This document shows positions 44,128-53,097 of a stretch of 64,000 nucleotides of DNA, in pieces. The stretch covers positions 316,001 through 380,000 of the forward strand of contig CP139021.1 in NCBI GenBank assembly GCA_034044135.1, written 5' to 3'. The first letter of the stretch is position 1; every line of letters begins with the position of its first letter. The position numbers and the translations under genes are program-made. The DNA comes from Flammeovirgaceae bacterium SG7u.111. Its GTDB lineage: Bacteria; Bacteroidota; Bacteroidia; Cytophagales; Flammeovirgaceae. The notes beneath the pieces are model-generated. The model had not been told where the DNA came from. It made no database searches and saw only the letters and a program-made list of their open reading frames with translations.

Positions 44128-45165
44128 ATGCTAAGGACAAAACTGATAGTTGCTTTACTCATATGCTTGTTTGGGTTTGAGCTACATACTATTGCTCAAG
44201 ATACAACGGCGACAGCACAAGGGGTATATAAAGGGAAAATTAGGCGAGGGGTTCGCCATGGGTATGGGGTTTGCACCTGGCCCGATGGCAGCAAGTACGA
44301 GGGGATGTGGAAGTATGGAACCATGACAGGAAAAGGTACTTTTACCTACAAAGGGAATACCTACGATGGGCTTTGGCTAAATGGAAAGAAAGACGGTAGA
44401 GGCAAGCTGACTTATGCTGATGGATCGGTGTACGAAGGGGAATTTAAGAACGATGTGAAACATGGGGTTGGTAAACTGACCTTGCCCGATGGGTCGTTCC
44501 ACGAAGGAGAATGGAAGTTTGATAAGTGCAATGGCTGGGGCAAACACGAATGGGCTACGGGGACTATTTATGTAGGGAATTGGAAAAATGATGAGATGCA
44601 CGGGAGTGGCACGCTGGTTTATGCCGACGGTAGGGTAGAGCAGGGGACATTTAAAAACAATGAATATTTGGATTGTAAATGTAGGATTACGCCTACATTA
44701 GAAGAGCAGTTTGCAGAATCTACGGCAGTTTTTGTGGGGAAGGTGGTGGAGTTGTACCAGTCAGTAGATGGGAAAGGAGATGAGTTGATATTTGAAATTG
44801 AGCAGCTTTGGAAAGGGGATTATGGATATGGAAGAAGGGTGATAGTAAAAGCTGGCTATACTTCTTGCGATGCGATTTTCTATGAAGGGGAAAGTTATTT
44901 GGTGTATGCCTACGTGAAAGGAACTAGTTATGTGACCACCAAATGCACTCGAACTGTCCCTTTGCTAGAGGCTACATGGGATATAGAGCAGCTAGATAAC
45001 TTAGTACCTTGTAAAGATCCTTCCAAAACACCTCCAGCATTTGTCGGCAACGAAGCAGATCATGTTTGCGGTTGCGATGGGGTTACCTATCGCAATACTG
45101 GAAAAGCGAACAAGGCTGGGGTGTATATTTGGAAAAAGGGAAGGTGCGAAGACTTGGAAGAATAG
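44128..45165 (+). CDS. Secreted MORN-repeat protein with NTR-like and Kazal-like domains
   Basis: 345 residues. SPI signal (MLRTKLIVALLICLFGFELH, cleavage after IAQ). Six MORN repeats at about 34-175 (GVRHGYGVCTWPDGSKYEGM, GVGKLTLPDGSFHEGEW and others). An NTR/TIMP-like domain at about 183-290 with Cys183, Cys185, Cys247 and Cys273 and the motif FYEGESYLVYAYVKG. Finally a Kazal-type module with CGCDGVTYRN and AGVYIWKKGRC (314-340), in which the central Cys is Gly325. MORN repeats usually bind membranes or act as scaffolds; NTR and Kazal domains are protease-inhibitor folds. The mixture suggests an exported scaffold or inhibitor. Probably first of three genes for secreted proteins. Confidence 0.8.
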   Translation: MLRTKLIVALLICLFGFELHTIAQDTTATAQGVYKGKIRRGVRHGYGVCTWPDGSKYEGMWKYGTMTGKGTFTYKGNTYDGLWLNGKKDGRGKLTYADGSVYEGEFKNDVKHGVGKLTLPDGSFHEGEWKFDKCNGWGKHEWATGTIYVGNWKNDEMHGSGTLVYADGRVEQGTFKNNEYLDCKCRITPTLEEQFAESTAVFVGKVVELYQSVDGKGDELIFEIEQLWKGDYGYGRRVIVKAGYTSCDAIFYEGESYLVYAYVKGTSYVTTKCTRTVPLLEATWDIEQLDNLVPCKDPSKTPPAFVGNEADHVCGCDGVTYRNTGKANKAGVYIWKKGRCEDLEE

Positions 45166-45167
45166 AA

Positions 45168-45200
45168 GGGGAATGAGGGGATGATAAAATGATACGATGG
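45168..45200 (+). repeat. Post-stop GATGAT-type dispersed repeat
   Basis: GATGATAAAATGATACGATG followed by GTTTGATGATGGGAGG, immediately after the MORN protein stop; closely related to 1037-1062. Confidence 0.45.
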
Positions 45201-45305
45201 TTTGATGATGGGAGGTGCTCTTGGTCCTTGGTTTGTGGCGAACAAACTATCCATCTTCAAAAGAAGATTATCACAAACAAATACCTGCAATTAACTGAAC
45301 TATAA

Positions 45306-46427
45306 ATGAAGAGGCTTTTTATCATACTGTGTTTTATTTTTTTGAGTTGGGATAGCTATGCCCAATTTGAAATTCCGGGAGTGTACCAAACGTGGGAGAC
45401 GAACTTCAATAAGCTGACTGTTCCTATAACAGATTTTAAGGCTTACTTGCCCAAAAATGCCATTTCCCCAATTTACAATTCTGACTTTTGGAATCAGCGA
45501 CAAGCTGAAGGAGTTTATTCTCCCGATGAGCCTATGTTGGTGGTTACTGAGGGACACATAGAAAAAGCGTATCCAGTCAGTGTGCTTATTTACCACAACA
45601 TCATCAACGATGGGGTGGGAAGGAAAAATGTTGCGGTCACTTTTTGTCCTCTTTCGGGCTCAATTGCTGTATATAACCGGAAGGTGGTTCATAACGATAA
45701 AACCCAAGTCCTTTCTTTTGGGACTACAGGGGTGCTTCGCTATGCGAACATGGTGATGTACGATCATGAAACCGAAACTTGGTGGCAGCAACTAGACGGT
45801 GATGCCGTAGCAGGTGAATTTGCTGGTGCAAAAATGGAAATTGTTCCTTTCAAGATTCTTTCTTACAAAAGGTATTACGAGCTTTATCCTTATGGGCTGG
45901 TGATGGCAAATAATATTGATGAAACGGTACGCTACGGAACCAATCCATATTACCGCTACGATGATATAAAGAAACCCAAGCCTTTTTTGTATTCGGGGCT
46001 GGTGAACGATAGGCTGCCTGCCATGCAGCGGGTATTGAGTATCCAGTCGATGGGGGAATATTTTATCTATCCGCTGAGCTATGTGAGCGTAGCTGGGGTG
46101 CTGAACGACACGCCCAATGATAATTTTGTGGTGATTTTTTACGAGGACAATGTGCTTTCTCCACTCGATGAGGAGTACATAAAAGACTCGAAGGATATAG
46201 GAACGGCTGTAGTTTTTTCTTCTATGGTAGAGGGCAAAAGGCTTACGTTTAAAAAAGAAAATGGTAAATTTATAGATGACCAAACGGGCTCGGTGTGGGA
46301 CATTACGGGTAAGTGCGATAAGGGAGAGTACAAAGGCAAACAGTTGAAATTGATGCCTTATGGTCTGCACTTTAGTTTTAGTCCTTTGCTTATTCGCCCT
46401 CAGAGCAGGATTTTTGAGGAAAATTAA
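45306..46427 (+). CDS. DUF3179 family secreted protein
   Basis: 373 residues with an SPI signal (MKRLFIILCFIFLSWDSYAQ). DUF3179 core: YPVSVLIYHNIINDGVGRKN, VAVTFCPLSGSIAVYNRKV, LSFGTTGVLRYANMVMYDHE, TWWQQLDGDAVAGEF. Most members read CPLCGT-type sequences in place of CPLSGS, so the second Cys of a possible CxxC pair is absent here. The family is secreted, with no known function. Lies 140 bases after the MORN gene and 42 bases before the next secreted protein gene, all on the plus strand. Confidence 0.85.
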   Translation: MKRLFIILCFIFLSWDSYAQFEIPGVYQTWETNFNKLTVPITDFKAYLPKNAISPIYNSDFWNQRQAEGVYSPDEPMLVVTEGHIEKAYPVSVLIYHNIINDGVGRKNVAVTFCPLSGSIAVYNRKVVHNDKTQVLSFGTTGVLRYANMVMYDHETETWWQQLDGDAVAGEFAGAKMEIVPFKILSYKRYYELYPYGLVMANNIDETVRYGTNPYYRYDDIKKPKPFLYSGLVNDRLPAMQRVLSIQSMGEYFIYPLSYVSVAGVLNDTPNDNFVVIFYEDNVLSPLDEEYIKDSKDIGTAVVFSSMVEGKRLTFKKENGKFIDDQTGSVWDITGKCDKGEYKGKQLKLMPYGLHFSFSPLLIRPQSRIFEEN

Positions 46428-46469
46428 ACCGAATTATTTATTAGAATTGCTGAGATTTTGTGTAAGAAG

Positions 46470-47606
46470 ATGAATGTTAACAAACAAATTTTTAGAATCC
46501 CCTTTTTGACTATCACAGGCCTTTGCCTCTTGGCATTGGCAACTCCATTTTTTGCCCAAAATCTTGTGCCAAACCCTGGTTTTGAAGATATAAATGAAGA
46601 AACTTCGGGGCAAGCGGCCATTAGCAACGTGAAGCACTGGTTCAATGCGAACATGAGGCAAAATACTCCACTTTTTGGCACGCCAGACCACATGTTTGCC
46701 GCCAAGCGCTACGATGGGAGTATCCGAAATGGTGAATATTTTGATCCATATAAGGGTAATTCTACGGTCGGGGTCATCACATTCTTGCAACGAAAGCGAG
46801 ACTACCGCGAGTACTTTTCTGTACGCCTACTGAAGCCGATGCAGATGGGCAAAAAATACCAAGTGAAGTTTCATGTGACCAGCGGAAACAAAATGACTTT
46901 TGGTAATATAGGGACTAATGGACTTGGTGCTCTTTTTACCGTAGTTCCTGCCGAGCAGTTTGCCTACGAGCCTATGCCCGAAAAGCCCCAATATATGATG
47001 GGCGAGGTGTTTCATTCTACCGAATGGGAAGAGATTTCCTTTGTGGTGTTAGCCGATAAGCCGTACGAATACCTGACGATAGGAAACTTCTTGAGCGATT
47101 ATAATTTGACCAAAAGATATTATCATTACGATATTGACCCTCAAAGCTATTTGTACATTGACGAAGTATCGGTAATATCGACCGATTCGCTGGAAATAGA
47201 AGAAGAAGTGCTAGCAGTGAATGAGCAAGTGAGCGTTGATCCAGAAATTCCCGAAATAGCTCCGCTAGAAGGTAGGGAGATAAATATACAGAGTAAGTTT
47301 AAGGTAGAAGCAGCGAAGGTCACTATAAAAGTGTGGGATTTGAAAGAAGTAGATGGAGATGTGATTTCTCTGAAGTTCAACGACCAGTGGGTATTAAAGG
47401 ATTATATGCTCCGCAAAAGGAAGAAAAAAATAAAGCTGAAATTTAGGCTTGGGGAAGATAATAAAATCATCTTTTTTGCCCACACGCTGGGAGATGAACC
47501 TCCTAATACGGCGGCAATAATGATCAAAAGCGGTAAGCGGAAAAGGACGCTGAATATCCGCTCAGATCTGAACTACTGCGGAGCTATCCAGCTTACAACA
47601 AAGTAA
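46470..47606 (+). CDS. Secreted protein with N-terminal galactose-binding-like domain
   Basis: 378 residues from the ATG at 46470 (the frame opens at 46458). Signal peptide up to LATPFFAQ, then NLVPNPGFEDINEETSGQAA, a start typical of carbohydrate-binding-like jelly-roll domains in Bacteroidota, with YLYIDEVSVIST closing that domain near residue 237. The C-terminal about 100 residues (KVEAAKVTIKVWDLKEVDGD, then VISLKFNDQWVLKDYML) form a separate beta-rich module without a family I can name. No T9SS sorting domain. Follows the DUF3179 gene closely, so likely co-transcribed. Confidence 0.72.
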   Translation: MNVNKQIFRIPFLTITGLCLLALATPFFAQNLVPNPGFEDINEETSGQAAISNVKHWFNANMRQNTPLFGTPDHMFAAKRYDGSIRNGEYFDPYKGNSTVGVITFLQRKRDYREYFSVRLLKPMQMGKKYQVKFHVTSGNKMTFGNIGTNGLGALFTVVPAEQFAYEPMPEKPQYMMGEVFHSTEWEEISFVVLADKPYEYLTIGNFLSDYNLTKRYYHYDIDPQSYLYIDEVSVISTDSLEIEEEVLAVNEQVSVDPEIPEIAPLEGREINIQSKFKVEAAKVTIKVWDLKEVDGDVISLKFNDQWVLKDYMLRKRKKKIKLKFRLGEDNKIIFFAHTLGDEPPNTAAIMIKSGKRKRTLNIRSDLNYCGAIQLTTK

Positions 47607-47614
47607 TAGCTCGG

Positions 47615-48688
47615 CTAACTTTTTGCCTCTTCATGTCCATTTTGAATAATTTCTTTGGCTTCTTGGTTGTCTTCTTTACTAGCTTGGTGGACATTTTCAT
47701 CGGCTTTTGGATCTAAGTAAAGAGAAACGAACAAGGGAAAATGGTCCGAACCAATGCTATTTAACCGTTGGATATTGACCAACTCGAAATCTTTGGAGTG
47801 GAAAATATGGTCTAGCGGCCACCTGAGTAAAGGCTTGTCGGCATGAAAAGTACTGAACACTCCTCTTCCTATTCGGGGATCGAGCAAGCCGCTTACTTTT
47901 CGGAAAAGTCGGGTGGTATAGGACCAGGCTACATCATTGAGATCGCCAAAGACCAATGTGGGTTCTTTTGATTTTTGTACTTTCTGTCCCACTATTAGCA
48001 ACTCGGCATCGCGGTAAATAGAAGTTGAGCTTTCAGAGGGAGCAGGGGGACGAGGATGTACACAATAGATATCGATTTCAGCACCTGACTTCAACACTAC
48101 CTTAGCAAAAATGGAGGGGATATCGTCTTGTACCAAGTAGTTTACTTGAGTGTTTTTGAGTTCCAGATTAGAATAAAGGTGCATTCCGTATAGGTTATCC
48201 AAGGGGATTTTTACTGTATAGGGAAAGTCTTTTTCCAATACGTCTAATTTTTCTTCCCACCATTTGTCGGACTCTAAAGTAAGCAAGATATGAGGGCTGA
48301 GCTTATTTACCTGTGCTATCAGTTTTTCAGATTCTTTGTTAGAAGTAAGGACATTGCTAACCAAAATGTTGATTGTGTTTTTTACATCTGCTCCTTTCAA
48401 AGAGCTTACAACCTGTTTTTTTGCTAAAGGGGTATAGGGTGCAATTCGGGTAAGCTGAAAATAGAAACTGATAAACAGCCCTCCAAGCACTATAAAGTGC
48501 CATGTCTCGGATAAGCTGTAAAAAATAAGACCAAGTACCATGAAAAGAAAAAGTGAGACAGTGATCTGAAGCCTTGGAAAATCGAAAACTCTAAGCCACC
48601 AATGGGGGAGCTTCACTGTAGAGGCCAATGTGGCTATAATGGGAAGCACAGCTAGTACTGTTAGCCCAATGGATACATAGGTTTGCAT
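47615..48688 (-). CDS. Membrane-anchored EEP-family phosphoesterase/nuclease
   Basis: 357 residues from the ATG at 48688; upstream codons to 48802 are open but lack family features. Three hydrophobic segments in the first 90 residues, then an endonuclease/exonuclease/phosphatase domain: INILVSNVLTSNKESEKLI, ILLTLESDKWWEE (Glu), DIYCVHPRPPAP (His), LVFGDLNDVAW (Asp/Asn) and SIGSDHFPLFVSL (Asp-His) at the end. The catalytic domain should face the periplasm. Substrate unknown; nuclease, inositol-phosphatase or sphingomyelinase activities are all possible. A charged tail rich in Glu, Asn and Lys follows. Confidence 0.82.
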   Translation of the reverse strand: MQTYVSIGLTVLAVLPIIATLASTVKLPHWWLRVFDFPRLQITVSLFLFMVLGLIFYSLSETWHFIVLGGLFISFYFQLTRIAPYTPLAKKQVVSSLKGADVKNTINILVSNVLTSNKESEKLIAQVNKLSPHILLTLESDKWWEEKLDVLEKDFPYTVKIPLDNLYGMHLYSNLELKNTQVNYLVQDDIPSIFAKVVLKSGAEIDIYCVHPRPPAPSESSTSIYRDAELLIVGQKVQKSKEPTLVFGDLNDVAWSYTTRLFRKVSGLLDPRIGRGVFSTFHADKPLLRWPLDHIFHSKDFELVNIQRLNSIGSDHFPLFVSLYLDPKADENVHQASKEDNQEAKEIIQNGHEEAKS

Positions 48689-49004
48689 GAGTGTCTTTTG
48701 AAAGCTAGTTGAATATGAGAATATAGAAACAGTTGGTAAATCCTGAACTAGGGATAGAGTAGATTGTTTGAACAAATTGTGGGCTTTTGCTCCAAAAAAC
48801 ATAGTAAATGCGAAGAAGTTTTTAATTTTAAGGAAGGATTGCTAATCTGTTGGGCATTATGGCGAGGAACTTCCTGAGGTTTAGTATTGTATTGCTAGAT
48901 AGCTAATGAATAAATTGTATTTTCGCCAGTTAGGACTTACTTTGGTTTGCCTAACAAACTAATATTTTCTACCAAAAGCGAAAAGACGCTTAATTAATAG
49001 GACA

Positions 49005-49463
49005 ATGAGTCAAGACGATATAAGATTTCCAGAGATAAAGGATATTTTTACCCAATACCTTGAAAAAAAACAACTTAGGAAAACCCCTGAGCGCTTTGCC
49101 ATATTAGAAGAAATTTACAGTAACGATGGGCATTTTGATGTGGAATCGCTGTACATCAATATGAAAAATAAAAACTATAGGGTAAGCAGGGCAACGGTTT
49201 ACAATACGCTAGACCTTTTGCTGGAATGTGATTTGGTGATTAAGCATCAGTTTGGAAAGAACCTTTCTCTTTACGAAAAATCGCATGGTTATAAACAACA
49301 TGACCATGTGATCTGTACGGATACCAACCAGATTTTTGAGTTTTGCGATCCTCGCATCCAAGCTATTCAGAAGTTGGTAGAAGAAACATTTGATTTTACC
49401 GTAACGAACCACCGGCTATATTTCTACGGTCATTTGAACAATCCTGAGCCAGAGAAAAAATAA
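49005..49463 (+). CDS. Fur family transcriptional regulator
   Basis: 152 residues. Winged-helix N-terminal domain with [21 protein letters not shown] (about 26-46) and [20 protein letters not shown] (about 64-83). Dimerisation domain with the metal-binding motif [19 protein letters not shown] (about 101-119) and a C-terminal HRLYFYGHL. The Cys pairs of the structural zinc site seen in Fur and PerR are absent. Fur, Zur and PerR cannot be told apart here. Converges with the FAD oxidoreductase gene (2 bases between stops). Confidence 0.88.
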   Translation: MSQDDIRFPEIKDIFTQYLEKKQLRKTPERFAILEEIYSNDGHFDVESLYINMKNKNYRVSRATVYNTLDLLLECDLVIKHQFGKNLSLYEKSHGYKQHDHVICTDTNQIFEFCDPRIQAIQKLVEETFDFTVTNHRLYFYGHLNNPEPEKK

Positions 49464-49465
49464 AT

Positions 49466-50686
49466 TTAGGTAGAAGCCATTTCTAAAAACTGGGATAGAA
49501 CTTTTACTGCCCGCTTATGTTTTTTTACATAAGGATTGCTTAGGTCCCAGACATAGCCGGCAAGGACTGAACAGATCTGTTTTTTGATGGTTGGGTTAGT
49601 TTGTGGGTTGAAAAATATAGTTTGCAGCGTGCCGTCGTACCAAGCATTTATATAGGTTTTGAATGTTTCCAACCCTTGCTGAAGGTAATTGACATATTCA
49701 CTTTCCCAATCAACTTCCTCTCCTCCAAGCTCCCTGTCTATCAACTTTGCTGACAGCACTCCAGATTCCATAGCAAATGAAACTCCTGACGAGAAAATAG
49801 GGTCGAGAAATTCCGAGGCATTTCCAGTTAAGCAAAAGCCTTTACCATAAAGCGCTTTCGTTTTTTTGGCAAAAGCGGTAATTTCTATAGGCTCAAAATC
49901 GAAGTCAAGCCCTGCAAGTCGCTCCTTTGCCAAAGGGACAGTGTCTATCATTGCCCTCATCCTTTCTTCCTGTGTTCCTTCAAATTCTTGAAAAAAGCTA
50001 GGGTTTGCCACAATGCCTACCGATGTCTTTCCATTGGAAAAGGGAATGAGCCAAATCCACGTATTTACATCATGAACAATAATTACGATGCGTTCGCCCT
50101 CTTGCCCTTCGGGTCGGGATTTGTCGATGACATGGGTGAAAAATGAAGACCGTGGAGGTAAGTCAGAAGGGGTGTCGAGTTGGAGTAGCCGGGGAAGAAC
50201 CCGTCCAAATCCGCTTGCATCTATCACAAACTTTGCTGCAACTTTGGTCTGTTTTCCAAGCTTATCTTCTATGGTGGTCACGGACGAGGAATCATTGAAT
50301 TGAATGTCTGTGACAGTATGTTCATACAAAATAGGGATTCCTTTTTTTTCTGCTTCTGTGGCAAGCGTTTGGTCAAATTCGGCTCGGGGTACTTGCCAAG
50401 TCCATTTCCAGCTTTCGGTAAATTGGTCGGTAAAGTCAAAGTCGCATGCCAAGTCATCTTTTTTGAACTTAGCCCCAAACTTTTGTTGGAAACCTTGGGC
50501 TTTAACAGCCTCAAGCATACCAGCCTCCTGAAGATGGTCCATGCAGCGGGGAAGCAAGCTCTCCCCAATAGAAAAACGTGGGAAAATAGCTTTTTCAATG
50601 ATTTGAACACTTCTGCCTTTTTGCTTTAAAAGAGATGCAGCAAGTGTGCCTGCTGGCCCTGCCCCTATGATAAGGACATCTACCAT
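49466..50686 (-). CDS. FAD-dependent oxidoreductase, halogenase/geranylgeranyl-reductase-like
   Basis: 406 residues from the ATG at 50686. Dinucleotide-binding GAGPAGTLAASLLKQKG (8-24), then PRFSIGESLLPRCMDHL (about 40-56), typical for the tryptophan-halogenase/geranylgeranyl-reductase branch of group A flavoproteins. FVIDASGFGRVLPRLL, WIWLIPFSNGKTSVGIV and LTGNASEFLDPIFSSGVSFA complete the FAD-binding fold. The Lys expected in a true halogenase is not evident, so a reductase or hydroxylase is more likely. Such genes occur in Bacteroidota aryl-polyene/flexirubin clusters, but no other such gene is near. Confidence 0.82.
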   Translation of the reverse strand: MVDVLIIGAGPAGTLAASLLKQKGRSVQIIEKAIFPRFSIGESLLPRCMDHLQEAGMLEAVKAQGFQQKFGAKFKKDDLACDFDFTDQFTESWKWTWQVPRAEFDQTLATEAEKKGIPILYEHTVTDIQFNDSSSVTTIEDKLGKQTKVAAKFVIDASGFGRVLPRLLQLDTPSDLPPRSSFFTHVIDKSRPEGQEGERIVIIVHDVNTWIWLIPFSNGKTSVGIVANPSFFQEFEGTQEERMRAMIDTVPLAKERLAGLDFDFEPIEITAFAKKTKALYGKGFCLTGNASEFLDPIFSSGVSFAMESGVLSAKLIDRELGGEEVDWESEYVNYLQQGLETFKTYINAWYDGTLQTIFFNPQTNPTIKKQICSVLAGYVWDLSNPYVKKHKRAVKVLSQFLEMAST

Positions 50687-50766
50687 TTTTATGTATTTAT
50701 TTTGCATGGTACTTTATTTCGTCCAAAAAAAGAAAAAATAGTTTGTATGAAATGTAACATTAAGAT

Positions 50767-50902
50767 CATGTTTAAATTTTAGGTTTTTACGTGAAAATAT
50801 TCAGGTTATGTTTCTCGAGAAAACCTTCTTTCGAGGCGAGGTTCATTAACCGGACAAACGCTCTGTGCGCATTTGCATCGAAAGAGATAAAATTCAAACA
50901 TG
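50767..50902. mobile_element. MITE-like element with 15-bp terminal inverted repeats
   Basis: 136 bp between CATGTTTAAATTTTA (50767-50781) and TAAAATTCAAACATG (50888-50902), which are inverted repeats with one mismatch. Interior includes TTCTCGAGAA. No ORF. The reverse complement matches the truncated copy at 43594-43698. No clear target-site duplication. It sits in the 307-base gap between the FAD enzyme and deoC. Confidence 0.65.
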
Positions 50903-50993
50903 CCCTAAAGTAAAGTAGTGCTGATTTGAAGGTAGTAAAAGTCTCTGTTTTAAGTTAATAATATGTGAGAAGAAAGTAATTATCGAGAAACGC

Positions 50994-51650
50994 TTAATTT
51001 GCTTCTTTCACGATAGCCACACCGCTAGATGTTCCAATTCTATCCGCACCAGCTTCTATCATTGCCAAGGCATCGGACAAAGTTTTTACGCCACCCGAAG
51101 CTTTTATCCCCAGCTGTTCACCCACGGATTCTCTCATAAGTTTGATGTGTTCGGCTTTTGCTCCTGCTGGGGCAAATCCTGTTGATGTTTTTACAAAGTC
51201 TGCTCCAGCTTCTTTGCAGAGGAAGCAAGCTGCTTTTATTTCTTCGTCGCTCAAATAAGCAGTTTCCAAAATGACTTTTAGAGGTACTTCCGCTTCGTGG
51301 CAAGCTTTTGCACAGGCTGCTACATCGGGCTTTGCCCAACCTGCCGGATTTTCCCTAAAAGCCCCAAGGTTCAGCACCATGTCTATCTCACCCGCCCCAT
51401 CTGCTATGGCTTTTTGGATTTCGGCAACTTTCACCGATGTAATTTGGTAGCCCAATGGAAAGCCAATAACGGTGACAATTTTCACTTCGCTGCCTTCCAC
51501 TTCTCGTTTGGCTTTTTTTACCCAGTAAGGAGGAATGCAAATTCCATGAAAACCATGGGTTATTGCTTCTTTGGCAAGGGTTTCAACTTTTTTTGAGGAA
51601 ATTTCCGGGCTTAATAAAGTGTGTTCGATATATGTATTGATTTTTTCCAT
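50994..51650 (-). CDS. deoC: Deoxyribose-phosphate aldolase
   Basis: 218 residues from the ATG at 51650 (the open frame reaches 51719). Class I aldolase splitting 2-deoxyribose-5-phosphate to glyceraldehyde-3-phosphate and acetaldehyde. IEHTLLSPEISSKKVETLAK at the start, the Asp of GEIDMVLNLGAF (Asp90), Lys125 region LKVILETAYL, the Schiff-base Lys154 in DFVKTSTGFAPAGA and the C-terminal IKASGGVKTLSDALAMIEAG with its conserved Lys. Full length and all key residues present. Monocistronic, divergent from the superoxide dismutase gene. Confidence 0.94.
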   Translation of the reverse strand: MEKINTYIEHTLLSPEISSKKVETLAKEAITHGFHGICIPPYWVKKAKREVEGSEVKIVTVIGFPLGYQITSVKVAEIQKAIADGAGEIDMVLNLGAFRENPAGWAKPDVAACAKACHEAEVPLKVILETAYLSDEEIKAACFLCKEAGADFVKTSTGFAPAGAKAEHIKLMRESVGEQLGIKASGGVKTLSDALAMIEAGADRIGTSSGVAIVKEAN

Positions 51651-51833
51651 TTTGTGTAGTTGTCTTATGGGATAAAAAATGTGTAACTTCAAGTGTTTGT
51701 TCGGTGCTAGATGGCCCAAAGCTTTGCTGAAATTTTAGATTAAACAAACATTGGTAAAGCTGTCAGGTTATAAATTTACGGAACTAACATAGACTTATTC
51801 ATCATTGAGCGAACCTTTTATATCTAAAAAAAA

Positions 51834-52607
51834 ATGAACAAGAGACAGTTTTTAAAAACCGGTGGCGTAATTACAGCTGCTACCGTATTGAATCCATTTT
51901 ACGCATGTACCACTGCAGAAAAAGGCTCTTCTAAAGAAGATGCGGTAAAGTTACTCACTGTGGCTTCAAATCAGGCAGGAGAGTTCGAATTGCCCGCTTT
52001 GGCTTTTGCTCCCGAAGCGCTTGAGCCCAATATAGATAAGATGACGATGGAAATCCATCATGGAAAGCATCATGCTGGTTATGTGCGCAAACTGAATGCG
52101 GCCATCAAAGGCAATGCAACATTTGAGGGAAAATCTCTTAACGATATACTTGCGACTGTGACCGATGCGGATACAGGTGTGAGAAATAATGGGGGTGGGC
52201 ATTATAACCACAGCCTTTATTGGTCGGTGATGTCACCTAGTGGCGGTGGAGCGCCTACTGGTAAACTTGCCGAGGCAATAAATGGTCAGTTTGGTGATTT
52301 TGATAAGTTTAAAGAGGAGTTTTCTACTGCGGCAAAAACTCGCTTTGGCTCGGGCTGGGCATGGCTTATCACCGATGGAAAGGGCAAACTTTCTGTAACT
52401 TCTACGCCTAACCAAGACAATCCTTTAATGTCTAAAATAGTGACTGAGACAGGTACGCCTATATTGGGAATAGATGTTTGGGAACATGCATATTACCTCA
52501 ATTACCAAAACAAAAGAGGTGATTATGTAGCGAATTTTTTCAACGTAATCAACTGGGAAGCAGTATCAGCTCGCCTAGATGCCGCTGAAATGGTTTCTAA
52601 AGCATAG
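51834..52607 (+). CDS. sodA: Exported Mn-type superoxide dismutase
   Basis: 257 residues. An extra N-terminal segment of about 50 residues ([20 protein letters not shown], then PFYAC) has a Tat-like KR start and a lipobox-like FYAC, so the enzyme is probably exported and perhaps lipidated. The Fe/Mn-SOD domain starts at [15 protein letters not shown] (51). Metal ligands: His75, His126, Asp214 and His218 (DVWEHAYY). Gly near 121-122 (NNGGGHYNH) and Gln194 in TPNQDNPLM are the manganese-type signatures. Removes superoxide in the periplasm or at the surface. Own terminator. Confidence 0.93.
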   Translation: MNKRQFLKTGGVITAATVLNPFYACTTAEKGSSKEDAVKLLTVASNQAGEFELPALAFAPEALEPNIDKMTMEIHHGKHHAGYVRKLNAAIKGNATFEGKSLNDILATVTDADTGVRNNGGGHYNHSLYWSVMSPSGGGAPTGKLAEAINGQFGDFDKFKEEFSTAAKTRFGSGWAWLITDGKGKLSVTSTPNQDNPLMSKIVTETGTPILGIDVWEHAYYLNYQNKRGDYVANFFNVINWEAVSARLDAAEMVSKA

Positions 52608-52631
52608 ATAAATCCTTAAGACTATTGGGTG

Positions 52632-52665
52632 AAGCCAGGGTTCAACGCTCTGGCTTTTTTGTTTT
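52632..52665 (+). terminator. Terminator after sodA
   Basis: AAGCCAG/CTGGCTT stem (52632-52638 with 52650-52656) and a T-rich tail TTTTTTGTTTTT. Confidence 0.75.
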
Positions 52666-53097
52666 TAAGCCAAATATTTTTTTTTAGGAAGGGGTATCCG
52701 TATTTTCGTTGTCAATGAAGTTGTTTAAAGTAGGGATTTCATGGCGAGAATGAGAGGGTTTTGTTCTAGGCGATTCAATTTTGACGCGAATAATGGTGAT
52801 TATTTAAGGAAAAATTGGAGAAGCATAGGGCAAATCAGCCATTCGTAGCCGAAAGACTTTACTTTAGACAACTTTAAAAAAAGCTTACTAAGTTTGTAAT
52901 TACTATTTGTTTTTTTATTTCTTTTAGAAATATTTATTTCAGCTAAATAAAGAGAGTTGCTTAGGAATATAGATTTTGAAAATATCAAGATCATTAGCAG
53001 CTCACCTACTACTATTGTTCCACCCTACTAGCGTGTTTTTCACCGCGTTCAACCAGAATGCAGTTGTGATTCTGTGCGTCAATTTAAGCCTAGTGAA
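52666..53097. other. Intergenic region upstream of AraC regulator
   Basis: About 430 AT-rich bases. No palindrome or ORF that I can support; presumably the control region of the next regulator gene. Confidence 0.35.

Noticed and set aside
50767..50902. attC site
   Set aside because: It has short perfect-type terminal inverted repeats and a second copy, but no RYYYAAC/GTTRRRY cores and no adjacent cassette start complementary to it.
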